DNA of 7,634 nt from Eudoraea sp. Its GTDB lineage: Bacteria; Bacteroidota; Bacteroidia; Flavobacteriales; Flavobacteriaceae. The notes under the pieces are model-generated. The model searched no databases. It had not been told where the DNA came from and worked only from the letters and a program-made list of their open reading frames with translations. A program made the translations under genes and the position numbers. Shown one piece after another: positions 1 to 6,839 of this stretch. The stretch lies in assembly GCA_024642325.1 (NCBI GenBank), contig JAHEBI010000102.1, positions 1-7,634 on the forward strand, given 5' to 3'. Within the stretch, counting starts at the first letter, position 1, and each line of letters opens with the position of its first letter.

Positions 1-1421
1 ACAACCCCGGCATCTGAGGCCAGCTTGCTGTCTAACATTTGTTCAGGCAATTCCTGGTTGTTCCTGTAGGTAATTTTGTTGTTATTCTTTCTTTTGTAAA
101 GTAAATAAAGGGCCGGGCGATGTCCGTATTTTTTTAAAATCCCGGTACGTGTTGCATTTTTACCGAAGTATGAATAGATAATCAATCCAACTACAAATAT
201 GCTTATGACCGCAATAAAAGGCCCCAGGCCCAAAAATATTAAAAGTACTACCCCGCTAAGAATACCGAATAGTTGAACAAAAGGATATAATGGGGAACGA
301 TAAGGTGGATTATACCATTGCGCAGCAGTTTCCCGCAATACAATAACACATGAATTCACCAGAATAAACATCATCACCATAAACGCACTTGCCAATTTTG
401 CAATTTTTTCCACATCCAGAAATAAAATAACAAGTGCCATCACCACACAGGTCATTATGATGGTAGTAACAGGAGTTAGGTATTTTGAGTGTATTCTTCC
501 CATAAATGGAGGGAGCAACTCATCAATGGCCATCGCAAAAGGAAACCTGGAAGCAGCCAGTACACCAGAGTTTGCCATAGATATCAATGTGATAATTCCA
601 ATTCCGGCTGCCAGATAACCAATATATGTTCCCCCCAGAAGATCCGCTATGGTGTAAATTGGCCTAATGTCTGTTTTTAATTTGGCCATGGGCAGGTTAC
701 CTACCAGCACAAAAGCCACAAAAACATAAATAAAGGCCATAATAAACAGTGACAATAACATTGCCCTGGGCAAATTTTTACCTGGGTTTTTAATTTCCCC
801 GGCTATGGCAGCCACCTTGGTAACCCCTGCATAGGATATATATACAAATGCCACTGTTGATATCAGCCCAAAATTTCCATTTGATAAAAAAGGATCCAGT
901 AAATCAGAGGAAACTCTTGGCAGGCCAAAAACCAGGATAAGTGCAAGTGTAAGTACGCTTATGGTGACAATCACAATCTGGACTTTTCCCACTTTTTTCA
1001 CCCCAAAAATATTTAGCAATAAAATAAAAATGAGAAAAATCAGCGCTATATACTTTGTAAATCCCGGGTCTATATTGACCACGACGGTAAGGTAGGCTCC
1101 AAAACCAACCAGGGCAAACGAGCTTTTCAGAAGCAAAGACAACCATAAACCAATCCCCGATATTGTTCCCAGCTTTGGGCCAAACGCCCTTTCAATATAT
1201 ACATAGGTTCCTCCCGAAGAAGGCATGGCTGTAGCTAATTCAGATTTGGATAATGCGGCAGGTAAAATACATATGGCAGCCAATAAATAGGCCAACCAAA
1301 GTGATGATCCTGTCTTTGCTGCGGCTAATCCCGGAAGAACAAAAATTCCACTCCCCAACATACCGCCAATACTAATGGCGATCACGGAGGTTAAAGATAA
1401 GCTGCGTTCTAATTTTTTCAA
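1..1421 (-). CDS. APC-family amino-acid permease, C-terminus cut off by left window edge
   Basis: This is an inner-membrane amino-acid transporter of the APC superfamily. The frame is open from 1421 to the left edge: 473 codons plus two bases, with no stop reached. TM1 carries the family signature GGMLGSGIFVLPG (residues 19-31), whose GSGIF backbone normally contacts the substrate amino group. The loop AIAGEIKNPGKNLPRA (205-220) is the classic conserved APC cytoplasmic motif. About 12 hydrophobic segments run to residue 420. A basic hydrophilic tail follows (421-473 and beyond), longer than a plain APC permease needs; related proteins can carry soluble universal-stress-type domains there, but that part lies outside the window. 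An in-frame TAG lies eight codons upstream of the start (TAG-GGT-CCA-TAC...). The first plausible start is therefore TTG at 1421-1419, giving MKKLERSLSL, a normal permease N-terminus. The next in-frame ATG is inside TM1. The gene is divergent from the hydrolase/protease operon. The substrate cannot be read from the sequence. Family is near certain; the start is probable. Confidence 0.93.
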   Translation of the reverse strand, partial: MKKLERSLSLTSVIAISIGGMLGSGIFVLPGLAAAKTGSSLWLAYLLAAICILPAALSKSELATAMPSSGGTYVYIERAFGPKLGTISGIGLWLSLLLKSSFALVGFGAYLTVVVNIDPGFTKYIALIFLIFILLLNIFGVKKVGKVQIVIVTISVLTLALILVFGLPRVSSDLLDPFLSNGNFGLISTVAFVYISYAGVTKVAAIAGEIKNPGKNLPRAMLLSLFIMAFIYVFVAFVLVGNLPMAKLKTDIRPIYTIADLLGGTYIGYLAAGIGIITLISMANSGVLAASRFPFAMAIDELLPPFMGRIHSKYLTPVTTIIMTCVVMALVILFLDVEKIAKLASAFMVMMFILVNSCVIVLRETAAQWYNPPYRSPLYPFVQLFGILSGVVLLIFLGLGPFIAVISIFVVGLIIYSYFGKNATRTGILKKYGHRPALYLLYKRKNNNKITYRNNQELPEQMLDSKLASDAGV

Positions 1422-1545
1422 ATTGAATTTGTATGGACCCTAAAAATAGGCTTTTTTAAATTATGGTTTGAAATGATAATATATTCTTAATCTGCAAGCG
1501 ATTTCCTAATGATTTACTAATTTGCGGCTCTTTTATTTAGCATGA
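1422..1545. promoter_or_regulatory. Divergent intergenic region, presumed to hold promoters for both sides
   Basis: This 124-bp AT-rich gap separates the divergent permease and hydrolase starts, so both promoters should lie here. On the plus strand TAATTTG (1518-1524), about 22 bp before the hydrolase ATG, resembles the Bacteroidetes -7 element TAnnTTTG with one base missing. No convincing TTG is seen at the expected -33 distance. TATGGTTTG around 1462-1470 is another imperfect match, with one base too many. No good match was found on the minus strand. No clear operator palindrome or riboswitch was recognised. The presence of promoters is inferred from gene orientation; the exact sites are weak. 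Confidence 0.4.
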
Positions 1546-2406
1546 ATGAATTTATTTCCCATTGAAACCGGAAATTTTAAACTGGATGGAGGTGCTATGT
1601 TTGGTGTGGTGCCCAAGTCCCTGTGGCATAAATCCAATCCGGCAGATAGTAATAATATGATAGATATTGCCGCCAGAAGCCTTCTTATTGAGGATGGAAA
1701 TCGGCTTATCCTTATTGATACCGGCCTGGGGAATAAACAATCCGATAAATTTTTTAGCTATTACTACAGATGGGGGGATCATTCCCTGGATGCCTCCCTT
1801 AAAAAAGCGGGGTTTGAACGGAATGATATCACCGATGTGTTTATGACCCACCTTCATTTTGATCACTGTGGGGGAAGTGTACAATGGAATAACGATCATA
1901 CAGGATATGAACCCGCCTTTAAAAATGCGCTTTACTGGACCAACAAGGAGCATTGGAATTGGGCTACCCAGCCTAATCTGCGGGAAAAACCTTCTTTTCT
2001 TAAAGAGAATCTATTCCCCATGGAAGAAAGCGGCCAGCTAAAATTTATTGATCATACAGATGAACCCTTTGTAAAAAATTCAGAGTTAGGATTTGATATT
2101 TTATTCGTAAACGGACACACGGACAAACAAATGATACCCCATATCCCCTATAAAGGAAAGACCTTGGTTTTTGTGGCCGATTTATTGCCTACCGCAGGCC
2201 ATATCCCGGTGCCATATATAATGGGTTATGATACAAGGCCCTTATTGACCCTCACGGAAAAAGCAGTTTTTTTAAATAGTGCTGCCGATAGTGATTTTTA
2301 TTTGTTCATGGAACATGATGCCCATAATGAAATATGTACGGTAACACATACCGATAAGGGGGTTAGATACAATAAAAGCTACACATTCAATGAAATTTTT
2401 AATTAA
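1546..2406 (+). CDS. Metallo-beta-lactamase-fold metallo-hydrolase
   Basis: A 286-residue cytoplasmic hydrolase of the metallo-beta-lactamase superfamily; no signal peptide is visible. The di-metal motif HLHFDH is at residues 102-107 (H102, H104, D106, H107), after the usual LILIDTGLGNK strand and turn (54-64). Further probable ligands are H191 (NGHTDKQ), D212 (VADLLPT, bridging Asp) and H257 (MEHDAH). All expected metal ligands are therefore present and the enzyme should be active. Length and ligand spacing fit the lactonase-like and general hydrolase branch better than true beta-lactamases, RNase Z or glyoxalase II, but the substrate cannot be deduced. The ATG at 1546 is chosen because it begins the conserved MNLFPIETGNF start; an ATG at 1542 is out of frame. 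No Shine-Dalgarno sequence is present. It is the first gene of the four-gene unit, and its last 17 nt overlap the next gene. Confidence 0.9.
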   Translation: MNLFPIETGNFKLDGGAMFGVVPKSLWHKSNPADSNNMIDIAARSLLIEDGNRLILIDTGLGNKQSDKFFSYYYRWGDHSLDASLKKAGFERNDITDVFMTHLHFDHCGGSVQWNNDHTGYEPAFKNALYWTNKEHWNWATQPNLREKPSFLKENLFPMEESGQLKFIDHTDEPFVKNSELGFDILFVNGHTDKQMIPHIPYKGKTLVFVADLLPTAGHIPVPYIMGYDTRPLLTLTEKAVFLNSAADSDFYLFMEHDAHNEICTVTHTDKGVRYNKSYTFNEIFN

Positions 2407-3286
2407 TATACTAGTCGGTCTTTTTTTTATGTTGGCCCTTTACAATTGTAATGAAGCGCCGCAGCGAAGCGAAGACTTTACGGAAGAATTTGTTTTCACC
2501 CCCGGCATTGAGGGGCCGGCCGTAAATGCAGACGGAGACCTTTTTGCGGTGAATTTTGCCAAAGAAGGCACCATTGGGAGGGTAAATAAATCAGGGGAAG
2601 GTGAGGTCTTTATTAGTCTGCCGGAAGGCAGCATTGGCAATGGCATACGTTTTGATCTTGATGGAAATATGTTTGTCGCAGATTATATGGGGCATAAAGT
2701 TTATAGAATTAAAAAAGGCACAAAAAGCCCTGAAGTATGGGCGCAGGATTCAACAATGAGCCAGCCCAATGACCTGGCCCTTGGTGAAGGCGGGATACTC
2801 TACCTCAGTGATCCCAATTGGGCGGAAAGTACTGGCAGGCTCTGGATGGTTACGCCGGAAAGGGAAATTCTGTTATTGGAAGAAGGCATGGGTACCACTA
2901 ATGGAGTGGAAGTTAGTCCGGACAACAGAACCCTTTATGTGAATGAATCTGTTCAAAGGGTAATTTGGAAATATGATATTCAAAATGATGGAAAGCTTAC
3001 CAATAAAAAGGAATTTATGCGCTTTGCAGATTTTGGCATGGATGGAATGAGGTGCGACACGGAGGGAAATCTTTATGTTGCACGTTATGACAAAGGTACT
3101 ATCGCTATTATTTCACCTGAGGGTAAAATTATTCATGAAGTTTTATTAAAGGGTAAGAAGCCATCAAATATTACTTTTGGTGGTGAAAAAGGCCTTAATT
3201 GTTACGTTACCATGGCAGACAGAGGCTGCATTGAAACATTTACAGCCCTCTCGCCCGGAAGTTATTATACTAAAATACATCACTAA
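2390..3286 (+). CDS. SMP-30/gluconolactonase-like beta-propeller lipoprotein
   Basis: A 298-residue exported protein of the SMP-30/gluconolaconase/LRE-like family, a six-bladed beta-propeller. The N-terminus (KFLINILVGLFFMLALYNC) is a lipoprotein signal peptide with probable lipidated C20. The Asn just before the Cys is unusual for a lipobox, so anchoring is less certain than export. Residues matching the family's single-metal site are E41 (in IEGPA), N171 (TTNGVEVSPD) and D218 (FGMDGMRCD). N127 (QPNDLA) matches the substrate-contacting Asn. Repeated short blade motifs of the type DGNMFVAD, GGILYLSD, NRTLYVNE and EGNLYVAR are visible. Family members hydrolyse sugar lactones or related esters in the presence of a divalent metal; the substrate here is unknown. 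The ATG at 2390 lies inside the upstream gene, giving a 17-nt overlap and likely translational coupling. The subtilase gene follows after 12 nt. Family call is strong, specific activity open. Confidence 0.88.
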   Translation: MKFLINILVGLFFMLALYNCNEAPQRSEDFTEEFVFTPGIEGPAVNADGDLFAVNFAKEGTIGRVNKSGEGEVFISLPEGSIGNGIRFDLDGNMFVADYMGHKVYRIKKGTKSPEVWAQDSTMSQPNDLALGEGGILYLSDPNWAESTGRLWMVTPEREILLLEEGMGTTNGVEVSPDNRTLYVNESVQRVIWKYDIQNDGKLTNKKEFMRFADFGMDGMRCDTEGNLYVARYDKGTIAIISPEGKIIHEVLLKGKKPSNITFGGEKGLNCYVTMADRGCIETFTALSPGSYYTKIHH

Positions 3287-3298
3287 ATATAAATTAAT

Positions 3299-4927
3299 AT
3301 GACTGTTAAATATTTAAAATCAGCGTTTTACGCAAGCTTTGTCCTGATTTTTTTATCAGGCTGTGGCAGTACTAATCTGGTGTTAACCCCGCTGGAAAGG
3401 ATTGATGCTACCCCTCTGAAAATAGATGAACTTACAGATGCAGAGAATAAAACCTGGGGGCATGCAGATTTGATTTCCGATACCATTCCCGGGATTAGTT
3501 TAAACAAAGCCTATACTGATATTATTAAAAATAAAAAAGGCAAAAAAGTCATCGTAGCAGTACTGGATTCAGGTATTGATCTGGATCATGAAGATCTTGA
3601 CGATGTTATCTGGATCAACAAAAAAGAGCGTCCGGATAATGGTTTGGACGATGACAATAATGGTTATATAGATGATATTCACGGCTATAATTTTTTAGGC
3701 GAAGCGTATAATGAGCAATTAGAATATGTAAGGATCCTAAAACTGAAGATGGGTGATGATGCCATACGGGAAAGGGCAACAGCAGAACAGGCGAAAGAAT
3801 TGTCCAAAGCAAAACAAAACAAGCAGCAATATGAACAAATTCTAAGCGCCGTAAAGGAAGCGGATGCAGCTATCCAGAAACACCTGGGTAAAGATACCTA
3901 TACCAAAAAAGAGGTTGCTGCCATAAAAACTGAAGATCAGGCCTTATTGCAATATGTTGCAGTCATTAATCAGATGTTTAATTTTGCCGACAGTATTCCT
4001 GATGTGTATAAGGAACTGAACGAAGGAATCACCTATTTTACGGGGCGTTTGAATTATCACTTGAATCTGGATTTTGACGGCAGGAAAATAGTAGGCGATA
4101 ATCCGTATGACCTTATGGACCTGGGTTATGGCAACGGAAACCCTAAAAACAGGGTTAAGGATGAGAGTCATGGAACACATGTAGCGGGTATTATTGCTGC
4201 GGAAAGAAATAATGGTATTGGCGTTGACGGGGTTGCCAACAATGTGGAGATTATGAGTATCAGGGCAGTGCCTAACGGAGACGAATATGACAAGGATATC
4301 GCGCTGGGAATACGCTACGCGGTGGATAATGGAGCACAAATTATCAATGCCAGTTTTGGCAAGGCCTATTCCCTGAATTCCGATTGGGTATATGATGCCA
4401 TAAAATATGCGGCGGACCATGATGTGCTTATAGTACATGCAGCCGGAAATGATGGCCTGGACCTTGATGATCCTAAGAATACGAACTTCCCAAATGATCT
4501 TACCGCAGGAAGTGACCAGGAAATTGCCGATAATCTTATCACCATAGGTGCCCTAACAAACAAATATGGTTCAGAGATGGTTGCATCCTATTCTAACTTC
4601 GGAAAAATAAATGTGGATGTTTTCGCGCCTGGCAGCCATATCTATTCAACAATGCCTGAAAACAACTATGAGTTTCAGGATGGCACCTCCATGGCAGCGC
4701 CTATGGTTTCAGGAGTTGCAGCACTTATTCGTTCTTATTACCCCAAGCTTAAAGCTTCTGATGTGAAACGTATATTAATTGAATCGGGCTTAAGCTCCAA
4801 TGCAACAGTTATCTTATCCGGAGATGCCTCAAAATCCAAAACCTTTGACAAGGTCTCCAAATCAGGTAAGATCGTCAATGCATACAATGCCTTGATTATG
4901 GCCTCTAATATGTCTAACCGTTTATAA
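3299..4927 (+). CDS. Subtilisin-like (S8 family) serine protease, lipoprotein
   Basis: A 542-residue envelope endopeptidase. The signal peptide ends in a good lipobox, LSGC, with lipidated C22. The catalytic triad is complete: D90 (AVLDSGID), H291 (SHGTHVAG) and S464 (GTSMAAP). The oxyanion-hole Asn is N384 (AAGND). After the Asp block comes an acidic, probably calcium-binding segment DDDNNGYIDDIHGYNF (117-132), typical of Bacteroidetes subtilases. Residues 135-260 form a mostly helical, Lys/Gln/Glu/Ala-rich insertion. As a result Asp and His are about 200 residues apart, against about 30 in subtilisin. Only about 65 residues lie between the lipid anchor and the catalytic Asp block, too few for a standard inhibitor-type propeptide plus linker. 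No type IX secretion C-terminal domain is visible, so localisation should depend on the lipid anchor. The start at 3299 is the first ATG after the preceding stop. The M1 peptidase gene follows after 11 nt, suggesting joint protein or peptide degradation. Confidence 0.95.
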   Translation: MTVKYLKSAFYASFVLIFLSGCGSTNLVLTPLERIDATPLKIDELTDAENKTWGHADLISDTIPGISLNKAYTDIIKNKKGKKVIVAVLDSGIDLDHEDLDDVIWINKKERPDNGLDDDNNGYIDDIHGYNFLGEAYNEQLEYVRILKLKMGDDAIRERATAEQAKELSKAKQNKQQYEQILSAVKEADAAIQKHLGKDTYTKKEVAAIKTEDQALLQYVAVINQMFNFADSIPDVYKELNEGITYFTGRLNYHLNLDFDGRKIVGDNPYDLMDLGYGNGNPKNRVKDESHGTHVAGIIAAERNNGIGVDGVANNVEIMSIRAVPNGDEYDKDIALGIRYAVDNGAQIINASFGKAYSLNSDWVYDAIKYAADHDVLIVHAAGNDGLDLDDPKNTNFPNDLTAGSDQEIADNLITIGALTNKYGSEMVASYSNFGKINVDVFAPGSHIYSTMPENNYEFQDGTSMAAPMVSGVAALIRSYYPKLKASDVKRILIESGLSSNATVILSGDASKSKTFDKVSKSGKIVNAYNALIMASNMSNRL

Positions 4928-4938
4928 TTTTTTGTTAT

Positions 4939-6804
4939 ATGAATATCCCCTTTAAATCAGCAGGTTTCGCATTTATCCTTTTCACTTTATTTACGGGCAT
5001 ACACGCTCAAACCAACTATTCCTATTGGCAACAGCACGTAGATTACAAAATGGAGGTGTTTTTAAATGTGGAAAATTACCAATATACCGGTACTCAGAAC
5101 CTGGTGTATACAAACAATTCACCTGATGATTTAAGGCGTGTCTATTTCCATATGTATTTTAACGCATTTCAACCGGGGAGCGAAATGGATATTCGATTGC
5201 AAAATATCCCGGATCCGGATGGCAGGATGTTTGTAGATGGCAAAAGCCGTATCGCCGGTCTTAAGCCGGATGAAATAGGCTATTTAAGGGCTTCTTCGCT
5301 TACCCAGGACGGTGAAAAAGTTTCTTTCAATATGGAAGGTACCGTTCTTGAGGTGGTATTGGCGAAACCAATCCCTTCCGGAGGTAAAAGTACATTTAAT
5401 ATGAAATTTGAGGGGCAGGTGCCTATACAAATCAGGCGTTCCGGCAGGAATAATTCTGAAGGTGTAGCGCTATCGATGAGCCAATGGTATCCTAAATTAG
5501 CGGAGTATGATTTTGAGGGCTGGCACACAGACCCATATATTGGAAGGGAATTTCACGGAGTCTGGGGGGATTTTGACGTGAAGCTTACGCTGGATAAAAA
5601 ATATGTGGTTGGGGCCAGCGGATATTTACAAAACCCGCAGGAAATTGGCCATGGCTACGAATCACCGGGCAGTAAGGTGAAAAAACCTGCCGGTAAGACG
5701 CTTACGTGGCACTTTAAGGCTCCAATGGTGCACGATTTTATGTGGGCCGCCGACCCGGAATATATTCATGATTCACTAAAAATGGAAAACGGGCCTACCC
5801 TGCATTTCTTTTATAAAAATAAGCCGGAGCTTCTGGAGAACTGGAAAAATTTACAGCCCAAAACTGCGGAGGCCATGACTTTTTTCAATGAGAATATTGG
5901 CACATATCCCTATGAGCAATATTCGGTAATTCAAGGAGGGGATGGGGGAATGGAGTATGCGATGAGTACGCTTATTACCGGCGATCGAAAGTTTGAAAGC
6001 CTTGTAGGTGTTATGATTCATGAGCTGGCACATTCCTGGTTTCAGCATGTATTGGCTACAAATGAATTAAAACATCCATGGATGGACGAAGGCTTTACCC
6101 AATTCATTTCCAGTCTATGTATGAATGAGGTAATGAATCAACAACAAGAAAATCCGTTTGAAAGTACTTATAACAGCTATTTTTCCCTGGTTCAATCGGG
6201 GAAAGAGCAGCCGCAGACAACTCATGCCGACAGGTATAATCTGAATGCCGCTTATGGCATTTCAGCTTATAATAAAGGGTCCATATTTTTATCCCAACTG
6301 GGTTATATCATAGGTCAGGATAAATTGATGGAAACCTTGAGAAGGTATTTTGATGATTTTAAGTTTAAGCATCCTGTCCCAAATGATATCAAAAGAACCG
6401 CTGAAAATGTATCCGGAATAGACCTGGACTGGTATCTTATAGATTGGACAGAGACCACCAATACCATTGACTATGGAATAAAAGAGGTGCAGGCCGAAGA
6501 TGCAAAAACCAAAATAACTCTGGAAAGAATTGGCCTTATGCCAATGCCCGTTGATATTCTTGTGGTATATGCCGACGGCACCAGGGAGACTTTCTATTCC
6601 CCTTTGCGTATGATGCGGGGGCAAAAAGATAATCCTTATCCAAATATTGAGCGAACAGTTTTACCGGATTGGCCATGGGCATACCCTACTTTGGAATATG
6701 TAATCGATAAACCATTGAGCTCTGTACAGGCGGTGGTAATTGATCCTTCTCAGTTGATGGCTGATATAAACCTTGAAAACAATATATGGCAGCCATCTGA
6801 GTAG
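4939..6804 (+). CDS. M1-family zinc aminopeptidase, exported
   Basis: A 621-residue gluzincin metallopeptidase that removes N-terminal residues from peptides. The signal peptide has a likely cleavage after A23 (IHA|QTNYS); there is no lipobox, so the mature protein is probably periplasmic or extracellular. Zinc ligands are H361 and H365 of HELAH plus E384 in DEGFT, with catalytic base E362. GGMEY (336-340) is the counterpart of the GAMEN exopeptidase motif. Y444 in AYNKGS is the likely transition-state tyrosine. Residues 25-260 are the N-terminal beta-saddle domain and 261-500 the thermolysin-like domain. Residues 510-621 are a beta-rich domain containing LERIGLMPMPVDILVVYADG. The large helical C-terminal domain of 850-900-residue PepN/ERAP-type enzymes is absent, so this is the short form. 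It is the last gene of the unit, with the stop TAG at 6802-6804, 35 bp from the convergent gene. Confidence 0.95.
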   Translation: MNIPFKSAGFAFILFTLFTGIHAQTNYSYWQQHVDYKMEVFLNVENYQYTGTQNLVYTNNSPDDLRRVYFHMYFNAFQPGSEMDIRLQNIPDPDGRMFVDGKSRIAGLKPDEIGYLRASSLTQDGEKVSFNMEGTVLEVVLAKPIPSGGKSTFNMKFEGQVPIQIRRSGRNNSEGVALSMSQWYPKLAEYDFEGWHTDPYIGREFHGVWGDFDVKLTLDKKYVVGASGYLQNPQEIGHGYESPGSKVKKPAGKTLTWHFKAPMVHDFMWAADPEYIHDSLKMENGPTLHFFYKNKPELLENWKNLQPKTAEAMTFFNENIGTYPYEQYSVIQGGDGGMEYAMSTLITGDRKFESLVGVMIHELAHSWFQHVLATNELKHPWMDEGFTQFISSLCMNEVMNQQQENPFESTYNSYFSLVQSGKEQPQTTHADRYNLNAAYGISAYNKGSIFLSQLGYIIGQDKLMETLRRYFDDFKFKHPVPNDIKRTAENVSGIDLDWYLIDWTETTNTIDYGIKEVQAEDAKTKITLERIGLMPMPVDILVVYADGTRETFYSPLRMMRGQKDNPYPNIERTVLPDWPWAYPTLEYVIDKPLSSVQAVVIDPSQLMADINLENNIWQPSE

Positions 6805-6839
6805 CTGGCCTGTTTGCCGCAAGGCTATACAAAAAACAG

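Noticed and set aside
904..1146. 80-residue minus-strand open frame
   Set aside because: It lies wholly inside the permease gene on the same strand in another frame, and the permease frame has clear family motifs.
1552..1953. 133-residue minus-strand open frame
   Set aside because: It is antisense to the metallo-hydrolase, including the HLHFDH motif; no recognisable domain.
3944..4438. 164-residue minus-strand open frame
   Set aside because: It is antisense to the subtilase catalytic region; its Ile/His/Tyr-rich composition is that of a shadow frame.
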